Shown: piece after piece, positions 1-5,249 of the stretch | How the letters are laid out: each line of letters opens with the position of its first letter | Numbering within the stretch: the stretch's first letter is position 1 | Assembly: GCA_029004655.1 (NCBI GenBank) | Contig: JAQVYP010000121.1 | Location: 1-5,562 of the forward strand | DNA from: Oscillospiraceae bacterium | GTDB taxonomy: Bacteria; Bacillota; Clostridia; Oscillospirales; Acutalibacteraceae | Reading direction: 5' to 3' | Length of the DNA: 5,562 nucleotides | Translations under genes and position numbers: made by a program | Notes under the pieces: model-generated | The model's database searches: none | What the model was told of the DNA's origin: nothing | Seen by the model: the letters and a program-made list of their open reading frames with translations, nothing else

Positions 1-2
1 TG

Positions 3-65
3 AATGCTTTCACTTCAAAGCCCTCTGTGCTACAACCCAATTCCACTGAAAATGAAAAAGAGTAA
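3..65 (+). CDS. C-terminal end of an unidentified protein (partial)
   Basis: An open frame enters from the left edge and ends at TAA 63-65, giving the last 20 residues, which finish TENEKE. The tail is hydrophilic and serine/proline/asparagine-rich, as is common for disordered C-termini. The main support is context: a strong plus-strand terminator begins 17 bp after the stop, so a plus-strand gene must end close by. The other two plus frames do not place a stop so neatly: one is closed at base 1 and the other stops at 49-51. Too little is present to name a family. Confidence 0.4.
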   Translation, partial: NAFTSKPSVLQPNSTENEKE

Positions 66-81
66 CCCAAGTTCAACATAC

Positions 82-128
82 AAGTGGGTGAATCGCATTG
101 AAATTGCGATTCACCCACTTTATTTTTT
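82..128 (+). terminator. Strong intrinsic terminator
   Basis: A perfect 16-bp stem pairs 82-97 with 105-120 (arm begins AAGTGGGTGAATCGCA). The loop is 7 nt, and TATTTTTT follows at 121-128. It terminates the gene ending at 65. On the minus strand the hairpin is followed only by a broken T run, so it may also weakly stop transcription coming from the 232-732 gene, for which no better terminator is visible. Confidence 0.88.
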
Positions 129-231
129 AAAGAAAATAATATTTAACATTTTGTGAAATATGACAGGAAAAGATCAATCAGAATTTTCGTGCGAGAGTTT
201 TTAGAGGTTACCATAGCTAAAAAAGTTGTAT

Positions 232-732
232 CTATCTTCTATCTCTAATAAAGCATGGCCAAAAATCAGGTCTGGAATCGTCATCATGAGCTTCGTCATC
301 ATTAAACAAATCACGTAAGCCATCTTCAATATCGCGCAAGCCTTCTTCGATATCTCTCAAGCCTTCTTCGATTCTGCGAATTCCTCTACATTCATTACCT
401 CTTCGAATGTCATTTAACCCTTCACAAATGTCTCTAATTCCCTCACGGATATCACGAATGCCTTTTCTAATGTCTCTTAGAGCTTCTCTGTTTTCATCAA
501 AGTGTATGTCTCTTAAACCTTCAATAATATCACGTAGGCCCTCTTTGATGTCACAGATTCCTTCACGAATTTCTCGTATACCTAAAACACGATCATCATC
601 AAGATTGTTCAAACCTTCGCGAATATCATCAATTCCTTCACGGATATCTTCAATACCTTCTCTAATGTCTCTAATCCCTTCGTCACGTCCATTATGTCTG
701 TTTCTAAAGCCATTGGATCGTCTATCACTCAT
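232..732 (-). CDS. Heptad superrepeat protein of unknown function
   Basis: This encodes 166 residues, with ATG at 732-730 preceded by an AGGGAG ribosome binding site (742-747) at 9-nt spacing. After a basic N-terminus (1-18), the protein is made of heptads G-[I/L]-x-D-I-x-E such as GIRDIRE and GLRDIEE. Three heptads are followed by one longer unit, repeatedly: heptads 19-39, unit GLNNLDDDRVL 40-50; heptads 51-71, unit 72-83; heptads 84-104, unit 105-116; heptads 117-137, then an acidic linker (FNDDEAHDDDSRPD, 143-156) and an aromatic/Cys tail FWPCFIRDRR. Hydrophobic residues fall at i and i+3 of each heptad, as in a coiled coil, yet a glycine occurs in nearly every heptad, which is unusual for a stable one. 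No signal peptide or membrane segment is visible, so it is probably cytoplasmic or part of an assembled structure. It is transcribed alone, divergently from the acyl-CoA ligase. I do not recognise a named family. Coding is certain; function is unknown. Confidence 0.88.
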   Translation of the reverse strand: MSDRRSNGFRNRHNGRDEGIRDIREGIEDIREGIDDIREGLNNLDDDRVLGIREIREGICDIKEGLRDIIEGLRDIHFDENREALRDIRKGIRDIREGIRDICEGLNDIRRGNECRGIRRIEEGLRDIEEGLRDIEDGLRDLFNDDEAHDDDSRPDFWPCFIRDRR

Positions 733-824
733 TTACTGTTACTCCCTACTTTTATAATACACCACATTTAGGCGCATTATATTATATGTAAAAAGGTACA
801 TGAGTGATTTTTTACAATGTTCTT

Positions 825-870
825 CATTAAGATCAAGATCGCTGTTTTATGCGATTGTTATATCTTAATG
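825..870. repeat. Large inverted repeat in divergent intergenic region
   Basis: CATTAAGAT (825-833) pairs perfectly with ATCTTAATG (862-870). Inside it, ATCGC (838-842) pairs with GCGAT (851-855) around an 8-nt loop, leaving a 4/6-nt internal loop. Neither strand has a T-run directly after the stem, so it is not a standard terminator. It lies between the divergent genes at 732 and 1100, about 50 bp upstream of the -35 of the rightward promoter. A protein-binding site or an RNA structure near the start of the leftward transcript are both possible. Confidence 0.5.
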
Positions 871-922
871 CCAATTCTTCAACAACTATTTAGGAGTTTT
901 AAATGATATTTAAAAAGTAGCA

Positions 923-951
923 TTGACATATCCGCTTTAAAGTGCTAAATT
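923..951 (+). promoter_or_regulatory. Sigma-A-type promoter for the acyl-CoA ligase
   Basis: A consensus -35 TTGACA (923-928) is followed, after a 17-bp spacer, by -10 TAAATT (946-951), with an extended-10 TGC directly before it (943-945). The spacer contains the 8-bp palindrome CTTTAAAG (935-942), a possible operator. The expected start near 957-960 gives a leader of about 140 nt before the ATG at 1100. Confidence 0.68.
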
Positions 952-993
952 ATATATATTGTCTATAAAATGTGACTACGGATATTTCTTCTT

Positions 994-1042
994 CCTCTGT
1001 TACAAAGCAGATCAAACTGCATAGTAATAGAGGATGTTTTTT
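994..1042 (+). promoter_or_regulatory. Terminator-like leader hairpin upstream of the acyl-CoA ligase
   Basis: Within the predicted leader, CCTCTGTTAC (994-1003) pairs with GTAATAGAGG (1024-1033) through ten pairs including one G-U. Inside it, GCAG (1007-1010) pairs with CTGC (1017-1020). Three bases later comes TTTTTT (1037-1042). This resembles an attenuator between the promoter and the gene. It is directly followed by a short palindrome, TGAAC-TGA-GTTCA (1042-1054), which might be an operator or an extra hairpin. No T-box or known riboswitch core is recognised. Confidence 0.42.
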
Positions 1043-1099
1043 GAACTGAGTTCACCTACTTCTATATGATTTTTTGAGTTAAGGAAAGGATGATTAACC

Positions 1100-2734
1100 A
1101 TGGCTATTACTGATTTTCTTGAGAGAAATGCAAAACTTTATCCTGCCGAAGTAAGTTTAGTCGAAATTAATCCGGCAAGTCAGCCGGATCATGCAGTTAC
1201 CTGGCGCGAATACAACTTGATCGAATCAAGCTCAGCTGAAAAATATCGTAGTGAGATGACATGGAAGGAATTTGATACGAAGGCAAACCGGTTTGCCAAT
1301 CTTTTACTCACCCGAGGCATCAAAAAAGGTGACAAGGTTGCAATTCTATTGATGAACTGCCTCGAATGGCTTCCCATTTACTTTGGTATTTTGAAAACAG
1401 GTGCTCTCGCTGTACCTATGAATTATCGTTATACAGCGGATGAAATCAAATATTGTCTGGAGCTCGCTGATGTCAACACCTTGATATTTGGGCCGGAATT
1501 TATTGGACGAGTGGAGCAGGTATTTGATCATCTCCACGGTGTAAAAACATTTTTCTATGTTGGAAATAATAAACCTACATTTGCAGACAGTTATGACAAA
1601 CTCGTGTCATTTTGCTCCTCTATTGCACCGGCGATTGAACTGAAAGATAATGATGATGCGGCAATTTATTTTTCTTCAGGAACGACAGGCTTCCCTAAAG
1701 CAATTTTGCATTCTCACAAAGCTTTGGTTTCTTCCTGCTTGACAGAGCAGAATCATCATTCACAAACGCATAATGATGTGTTTTTATGCATTCCGCCTCT
1801 TTATCATACAGGTGCTAAAATGCATTGGTTTGGGAGTTTGCTGTCCGCTAGCAAGGCTGTTATCCTGCGCGGCGTCAAACCTGAGTGGATTATGCAAGCA
1901 GTTTCTGAGGAGAAAGCCACCATTGTATGGTTACTGGTTCCGTGGGTTCAGGATATTCTTGATGCCCTGGAACGAGGTGATATGCGACTAAAAGACTATC
2001 GCCTTGATCAGTGGAGATTGATGCACATTGGTGCACAGCCAGTTCCGCCAAGCTTAATCCGGAGATGGAAAGCGGTGTTTCCCGGTCAGCAATATGATAC
2101 CAACTATGGCCTTAGCGAATCAATCGGACCGGGCTGTGTCCATCTTGGTGTGGAAAACATAAGCAAAGTAGGTGCTATCGGTAAAGCGGGATATCTTTGG
2201 GAAACAGATATTGTTAATGAAAATGGTGAAGCTGTAGCGAAAGGCGAAGTTGGCGAACTCATTATAAAAGGTACGGGCGTAATGAAGTGTTATTATAACA
2301 ACCCTGAAGCAACCGCCGCAATATTGAAAGACGGCTGGCTATATACCGGTGATATGGCAAAGTTGGATGAAGACGGCTTCATTTATTTGGTTGACCGCAA
2401 AAAAGATGTTATAATCACCGGCGGCGAAAACTTGTATCCTGTGCAGATTGAAGATTTTCTGCGTGCGCACAAAGATATTAAAGATGTTGCTGTAATTGGT
2501 ATGCCTGATGACCGTCTGGGTGAAATAGCAGCAGCTATTATAGAACTGAAAGACGGCGCTGTCTGCACAGAAGAAGAAATTCAAGAATTCTGCATAGACT
2601 TACCTCGTTATAAACGACCACGCAAGATTATTTTTTCATCTGTGCCGAGAAATCCAACAGGAAAGATTGAAAAGCCAAAACTTCGCGAAATATATTGCAG
2701 CGGCAGGTTGGTTGAAGCCCAGACGACAAAATAA
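1100..2734 (+). CDS. Acyl-CoA ligase, class I adenylate-forming family
   Basis: This encodes 544 residues, the full family length. The enzyme activates a carboxylic acid with ATP to an acyl-adenylate and transfers it to CoA in the cytoplasm. The AMP-binding P-loop SSGTTGFPK is at 192-200. YGLSE (336-340) matches the A5 motif, YTGD (415-418) the A7 aspartate, and DRKKD (432-436) with GGEN (441-444) the hinge and A8 region. NPTGK (518-522) carries the catalytic lysine K522. All core residues are present. Near the N-terminus, two similar phrases, TWREYNLIE (34-42) and TWKEFDTKA (54-62), surround an extra segment; I believe this is a subfamily trait, not a fusion. AAGGAAAGG (1081-1089) selects ATG 1100; an ATG at 1090 is out of frame. 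It has its own promoter and leader hairpin. The substrate (fatty, aromatic or other acid) cannot be read from the sequence. Confidence 0.95.
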   Translation: MAITDFLERNAKLYPAEVSLVEINPASQPDHAVTWREYNLIESSSAEKYRSEMTWKEFDTKANRFANLLLTRGIKKGDKVAILLMNCLEWLPIYFGILKTGALAVPMNYRYTADEIKYCLELADVNTLIFGPEFIGRVEQVFDHLHGVKTFFYVGNNKPTFADSYDKLVSFCSSIAPAIELKDNDDAAIYFSSGTTGFPKAILHSHKALVSSCLTEQNHHSQTHNDVFLCIPPLYHTGAKMHWFGSLLSASKAVILRGVKPEWIMQAVSEEKATIVWLLVPWVQDILDALERGDMRLKDYRLDQWRLMHIGAQPVPPSLIRRWKAVFPGQQYDTNYGLSESIGPGCVHLGVENISKVGAIGKAGYLWETDIVNENGEAVAKGEVGELIIKGTGVMKCYYNNPEATAAILKDGWLYTGDMAKLDEDGFIYLVDRKKDVIITGGENLYPVQIEDFLRAHKDIKDVAVIGMPDDRLGEIAAAIIELKDGAVCTEEEIQEFCIDLPRYKRPRKIIFSSVPRNPTGKIEKPKLREIYCSGRLVEAQTTK

Positions 2735-2803
2735 ATACATATTAGGTTGATTTATTTGGCAATTCAAGTATACGTATTATTTTTAATAAAATGGGGTGTG
2801 CAG

Positions 2804-3313
2804 ATGAAAGCAATTGTTTATACTTCAAACACCGGATACACAAAAAAATATGCTGAAATTCTATCGGCAAAAATCGGGATTCCTGCGTATGACAGCAAAG
2901 TTGCCAATCAGAGCATAGCTAAAAATGATGAAGTCATTTACATGGGATGGCTAAAAGCTAGCACAGTGGTTGGTTTTGAAAAAGCACAAAAAGAGTATAC
3001 CGTTAAGGCAGTTTGTGCAGTGGGAATGGGAAATCCCAATGATAAAAGCGAATCAACAATCACAGATCGCCACCACATCAAAGATGTAAAAGTGTTTTAC
3101 TTGCAAGGCGGATTTGACATTAGTAAGCTACATGGTTTTGATAAATTTTTAATGAAAATCTTTCCGAAAATTTTAAAAGCCTCTGCTGCGAAAAAAGACA
3201 GCAAAAGCGATGAGTACATTGAGATTATGGAATCAATTAAAAGTATTAAGAACGGTGCTGACTTTGTTAGCGAAGCAAATTTAGTACCAGTTGTTTCGTG
3301 GCTTGAAAAATAA
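2804..3313 (+). CDS. Flavodoxin-domain protein
   Basis: This encodes 169 residues of the flavodoxin fold, expected to bind FMN and carry electrons or reduce a partner in the cytoplasm. The N-terminal strand and phosphate-binding loop are MKAIVYTSNTGYT (1-13), with TSNTGYT as the FMN-phosphate loop. VIYMGWL (44-50) and FYLQGGFD (98-105) fit the next conserved strands and loops of the clostridial flavodoxin-domain group, which is distantly like HemG-type proteins. ATG 2804 is chosen because GGGGTG (2792-2797) precedes it at good spacing and it begins the flavodoxin strand. A longer frame from TTG 2747 would add a hydrophobic 19-residue extension without family support. It starts 69 bp after the ligase stop with no terminator between them, so co-transcription is likely. 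The redox partner is unknown. Confidence 0.87.
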   Translation: MKAIVYTSNTGYTKKYAEILSAKIGIPAYDSKVANQSIAKNDEVIYMGWLKASTVVGFEKAQKEYTVKAVCAVGMGNPNDKSESTITDRHHIKDVKVFYLQGGFDISKLHGFDKFLMKIFPKILKASAAKKDSKSDEYIEIMESIKSIKNGADFVSEANLVPVVSWLEK

Positions 3314-3324
3314 ATTTACTATTG

Positions 3325-3352
3325 AGGCACTGCTTAATAGCGGTGCTTCTTT
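3325..3352 (+). terminator. Intrinsic terminator after the flavodoxin gene
   Basis: GCACTGCT (3327-3334) pairs with AGCGGTGC (3339-3346), including one T-G wobble, around a TAAT loop. Two further weak pairs (A3325-T3348, G3326-T3347) extend the stem, and the T-rich tail TTCTTT (3347-3352) follows. It begins 11 bp after the stop codon and would end the ligase-flavodoxin transcript. The tail is imperfect, so some readthrough into the adjacent repeat is plausible. Confidence 0.7.
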
Positions 3353-3358
3353 GCTGTC

Positions 3359-3515
3359 ATACTAATTCCAATTAAAAAGTGACCAAGATTTGCGAGGATT
3401 TTGTTTGTGAGACAAGGCGGAGGACGAAGGCGGGCTATCGCCCGCCGAGAACGACAACGCAGTCTCGCAAACAAAAGACCGCGAAGATTGGTTGATTTTT
3501 ATTTGGAATTAGTAT
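3359..3515 (+). mobile_element. MITE-like palindromic element, copy 1
   Basis: This is a 157-bp non-coding element that begins ATACTAATTCC and ends GGAATTAGTAT. It is a long imperfect palindrome with AT-rich outer arms and a GC-rich centre in which GGCGGGC and GCCCGCC pair around TATC. A second copy in reverse orientation lies at 4075-4231; by eye 153 of 157 positions match, and all four differences (3493, 3494, 3495, 3502) fall in this copy's right terminal arm. That arm therefore pairs poorly with the left one. It starts 6 bp after the flavodoxin terminator. No transposase is encoded. Duplicated TA or AT at the ends is possible but ambiguous, because the outermost bases are themselves palindromic. 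Confidence 0.85.
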
Positions 3516-3545
3516 CAATACAAGAAATCGCTTAAATCTGAGGAT

Positions 3546-3668
3546 ATGATATAATAATCACACGAATGTGATTATTATAATATTTAAAGCACCTTTTGCT
3601 CGCCACTGTGAGTGGCAACCGCAAAAGATGTGCACATTATATCATTCGTTCTTCGAATTCATGATATA
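3546..3668 (+). other. Nested inverted repeats: structured RNA or second repeat element
   Basis: The 245 bp before the 44-residue gene contain no other gene, but this part is dense in structure. TATAATAATCACA (3550-3562) pairs perfectly with 3567-3579 around CGAA. GCAC and TTTTGC (3589-3599) pair with GCAAAA and GTGC (3621-3633), enclosing GCCACT-gtg-AGTGGC (3602-3616). TATATCAT (3638-3645) pairs with ATGATATA (3661-3668). Alternatively, ATGATATAAT (3546-3555) pairs with ATTATATCAT (3636-3645), closing a three-way junction over the first two hairpins; this competes with the extended first stem. It may be a leader RNA, a small RNA or another MITE. The strand is assigned only because the plus-strand gene lies downstream. 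Confidence 0.5.
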
Positions 3669-3760
3669 TTATGTATCGTCATAACATGCAGTCTATTACA
3701 ATGAATATAACAATAAAATCGTGGCAAACTACATTTGATCATATAAATGGAGGTGGAGTT

Positions 3761-3895
3761 ATGCCTAAGGATAGCCAACCGGATACCAAAAAAGCAAGAG
3801 TCGAAAAAGCCAATGGTCAAACGCCCCTAACCCGAGAGAACCAAAATCACAATAAGAACACCAAAAAGCAATCTAATCCGCCCAATGATGTCTGA
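3761..3895 (+). CDS. Small hydrophilic protein, 44 residues, unknown function
   Basis: ATG 3761 follows a very strong ribosome binding site, GGAGGTGGAG (3749-3758), 2 nt away from its last G; the same frame is open further upstream but has no comparable start signal. The product begins MPKDSQPDTKKARVEK and ends QSNPPNDV. It has no Cys, Trp, Tyr or Phe, is rich in Lys, Asn, Gln and Pro, and is probably disordered. A clear terminator begins 26 bp downstream, so gene, Shine-Dalgarno and terminator together make a complete small unit. No convincing promoter was found; the structured stretch at 3546-3668 lies upstream. It is enclosed by the two inverted MITE copies. Small spore-associated proteins have similar composition, but that role is only a guess. 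Confidence 0.65.
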   Translation: MPKDSQPDTKKARVEKANGQTPLTRENQNHNKNTKKQSNPPNDV

Positions 3896-3920
3896 AAATC
3901 TAATTGATTTTAAATAAGCC

Positions 3921-3962
3921 AAGAGCACCCTACTTATTTTGAGCGGGTGCTCTTTAGTTTTT
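3921..3962 (+). terminator. Intrinsic terminator of the 44-residue gene
   Basis: AAGAGCACCC (3921-3930) pairs perfectly with GGGTGCTCTT (3945-3954), with a 14-nt loop, and TAGTTTTT (3955-3962) follows. A weaker hairpin, AAAATC-taatt-GATTTT, lies just before it around 3895-3911. It faces the minus-strand terminator at 4014-4059 with about 50 bp of plain AT-rich DNA between them. Confidence 0.85.
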
Positions 3963-4013
3963 ACAGCATAATTATAATTTTGTTTTTATAACACCATACA
4001 CAAAACTTATAAT

Positions 4014-4059
4014 AAAAACACAGAATCACTGTTTGCAATAACAAACAGGTGATTCTGTG
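4014..4059 (-). terminator. Intrinsic terminator, minus strand
   Basis: CACAGAATCAC plus TGTTTG (4019-4035) pairs with CAAACA and GTGATTCTGTG (4042-4059), with only G4048 bulged and a 6-nt loop. Read on the minus strand, TTTTT (4018-4014) follows the stem directly; on the plus strand there is no T-run. It therefore serves leftward transcription, and the only leftward gene nearby is the 47-residue gene at 4241-4384, from which it is now separated by the MITE. Confidence 0.8.
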
Positions 4060-4074
4060 ATTCAATTGACATTT

Positions 4075-4231
4075 ATACTAATTCCAATTAAAAAGTGACC
4101 AATCTTCGCGGTCTTTTGTTTGCGAGACTGCGTTGTCGTTCTCGGCGGGCGATAGCCCGCCTTCGTCCTCCGCCTTGTCTCACAAACAAAATCCTCGCAA
4201 ATCTTGGTCACTTTTTAATTGGAATTAGTAT
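4075..4231 (-). mobile_element. MITE-like palindromic element, copy 2 (inverted)
   Basis: This 157-bp element is the reverse complement of copy 1 with four differences. Its terminal inverted repeats are perfect over 28 bp (4075-4102 against 4204-4231), starting ATACTAATTCCAATT and ending in the GTGACCAA block. Beyond these the arms keep pairing imperfectly up to the GC-rich centre, GGCGGGC-gata-GCCCGCC. The ends carry the dinucleotide TA, which would fit an IS630/Tc1-mariner-type target, but this is inference. It lies 9 bp from the stop codon of the 47-residue gene and 15 bp from that gene's presumed terminator, so it is carried within that transcript's 3' region. Long reading frames through it are not considered coding. 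Confidence 0.87.
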
Positions 4232-4240
4232 TAGTTATAA

Positions 4241-4384
4241 TCAACCCTTTTTGTGTCCGCGTTTCGCTTTGCCCTGAATTTCAGGCACTGGAGGAGCATC
4301 ATTCTTGGGAATGTGCGTTTTATGATTGCTTTCTGTGCCGTGTGGTTCTTTTGGGTCAGGTCTTCTCATCCCTGCTTTGGCCAT
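4241..4384 (-). CDS. Small conserved-type basic protein, 47 residues
   Basis: ATG 4384-4382 is preceded by GAGGTGA (4396-4390) at 5-nt spacing, a strong Shine-Dalgarno. The product starts MAKAGMRRPDPKEPHGTESN, continues with KTHIPKNDAPPVPEIQGKAK and ends RGHKKG; it is basic, proline-rich and has no membrane segment. From memory, short proteins with the phrases RRPDP-EPHGTESN and PVPEIQGKAK recur in spore-forming anaerobes as hypothetical proteins; I cannot check this and give no function. The gene appears monocistronic, with a possible promoter at 4439-4466 and a terminator at 4014-4059 beyond the inserted MITE. It is convergent with the 44-residue gene, which is of similar size and composition but shows no clear alignment. 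Confidence 0.8.
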   Translation of the reverse strand: MAKAGMRRPDPKEPHGTESNHKTHIPKNDAPPVPEIQGKAKRGHKKG

Positions 4385-4438
4385 AATTATCACCTCAACA
4401 TTATTGTTCCGAAGTGACAATTATTTATTCTGTTTCCC

Positions 4439-4466
4439 TTTATATTCGCTAAATCAAAAATAACAA
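4439..4466 (-). promoter_or_regulatory. Possible promoter of the 47-residue gene
   Basis: On the minus strand, -35 TTGTTA (4466-4461) and -10 TATAAA (4444-4439) are 16 bp apart. This would place the start near 4431 and give a leader of about 47 nt. Matches are 4/6 and 5/6 in AT-rich DNA, so chance is a real alternative. The rest of 4385-4521 holds nothing else clear. Confidence 0.35.
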
Positions 4467-4521
4467 CTATTATCCATCTTACAAAAATTACAAAAATAAT
4501 GGCAAATCAAATGCAGATATA

Positions 4522-5133
4522 TTATTTGCATTCACATTTTTGCAAAAACATTTTGATATTTTCTTCCTCTTGAAACCTATTTGCATTTAATCTTCCTAAT
4601 CTGTCGCAAAGCCCTAACAAGGCAATTTCTTTTATATCAACCTGCTGTTTCATAGTTTTAACATCAGCAAGAGTCAGGTCTTTAGCGACAAAAAGTATCT
4701 GCATATGCCATCTAACGAGTGCCACTACAGCTTCGATAAATCGATGATCATCAGTTAACTGACTTAAAAACTCCCCTGCCAGCTTTGATCCGACTTTGTC
4801 ATGATCATATGATGTTATTTTACCTTTTCTTATTCTTGTTGTGTCAGGCTTTCCAATATCATGAAGCAAAGCAGCCCACATAAAAACTCTTTTATCATTG
4901 CATTTATCCTTTGTTTTTGCCGCCTCGTCTACAACCAGTAAAGTATGATTCCACACACTGCCCTCAGGATGATGTTGCGGAGATTGTTCTGTTTGTTTTA
5001 ATTTAAACAGCAAATCAAATGGATAACAATGCACTCGCTTATCAACAAACAATTGTTCAAGATATTCTGAAGGAGCTTCATCATTCAGCAGATGATTATC
5101 AATTTCAACAAACAGTTGCTTTTCAGTGCTCAT
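4522..5133 (-). CDS. HD-domain protein, probable metal-dependent phosphohydrolase
   Basis: This encodes 203 residues. HD-superfamily ligands are visible in order: H63 (WNHTLLV), the H91-D92 pair in ALLHDIGKP, H111 (SYDHD), H143 (RWHM) and D177 (CDRLGR). The HHPEGSVWNHT phrase (54-64) with LLHDIGK resembles the HD domain at the C-terminus of some multifunctional tRNA nucleotidyltransferases. No nucleotidyltransferase domain is present, so it is a stand-alone HD protein that may hydrolyse a phosphate ester of a nucleotide or related compound; the substrate is unknown. ATG 5133 overlaps the upstream gene's TGA (ATGA, 5133-5130), so it was probably translationally coupled to that gene. A GTGATG sequence (5147-5142) may be the ribosome binding site. 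A weak hairpin with AATGCA arms (4510-4515/4527-4532) and T-rich minus-strand DNA after it may end the transcript. Confidence 0.88.
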   Translation of the reverse strand: MSTEKQLFVEIDNHLLNDEAPSEYLEQLFVDKRVHCYPFDLLFKLKQTEQSPQHHPEGSVWNHTLLVVDEAAKTKDKCNDKRVFMWAALLHDIGKPDTTRIRKGKITSYDHDKVGSKLAGEFLSQLTDDHRFIEAVVALVRWHMQILFVAKDLTLADVKTMKQQVDIKEIALLGLCDRLGRLNANRFQEEENIKMFLQKCECK

Positions 5134-5249
5134 TTATTGTCATCACTTTGTTTATCGTTCATCCCAAAAACCGCTCTGGCGCTTTCAGCATTGGGATCAT
5201 GCTTTATGTGCTTTGAATGGAACTTGCCATCTTCTTTTTTATTATTTGA
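5130..5249 (-). pseudogene. 3' remnant of a gene cut by the IS30-family element
   Basis: A minus-strand frame ends at TGA 5132-5130, overlapping the HD gene's ATG by 4 bp, which is typical of a coupled operon pair. Its peptide looks like real protein: SNNKKEDGKFHSKHIKHD followed by PNAESARAVFGMND and QSDDNK. The frame stays open to 5297, where an in-frame TAA stops it, but upstream of about 5250 the residues turn hydrophobic and cysteine-rich (KTIATCYCN) and the DNA resembles an IS terminal region. There is no ATG apart from an internal one nine codons before the stop. The simplest reading is a gene whose 5' part was separated or lost by IS insertion. The boundary is approximate and the family is not recognised. 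Confidence 0.6.

Noticed and set aside
201..226. Inverted repeat TTTTTAG/CTAAAAA after the heptad gene as its terminator
   Set aside because: The stem is almost all A-T and short; it is not convincing as a terminator, although no better one is nearby apart from the hairpin at 82-120.
300..700. Regular roughly 21-bp DNA repeats that might suggest a CRISPR-like array or tandem repeat locus
   Set aside because: The period equals seven codons and the copies vary at third positions; the repetition is explained by the protein heptads, with no constant repeat and unique spacers.
407..757. Plus-strand 116-residue open frame rich in Ser, Pro and Ile, opposite the heptad gene
   Set aside because: It is the antisense image of a repetitive gene; the minus-strand gene has the ribosome site and the meaningful heptad pattern.
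780..788. CATATAATA on the minus strand, matching a sigma-K style -10 (CATAnnnTA) upstream of the heptad gene
   Set aside because: No matching -35 at the right spacing, and the region is AT-rich; a sporulation promoter cannot be claimed.
891..920. TAGGAG followed by ATG and a five-codon frame (MIFKK) ending at TAG
   Set aside because: It lies upstream of the predicted ligase promoter, so it would not be in that transcript, and such a short frame is likely by chance.
2747..2803. TTG-started N-terminal extension of the flavodoxin protein
   Set aside because: The extension has no family support, whereas ATG 2804 has a well-placed GGGGTG and starts exactly at the flavodoxin first strand.
4095..4277. 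60-residue plus-strand frame through MITE copy 2
   Set aside because: It is made mostly of palindromic repeat sequence, has no ribosome site and overlaps the real minus-strand 47-residue gene.
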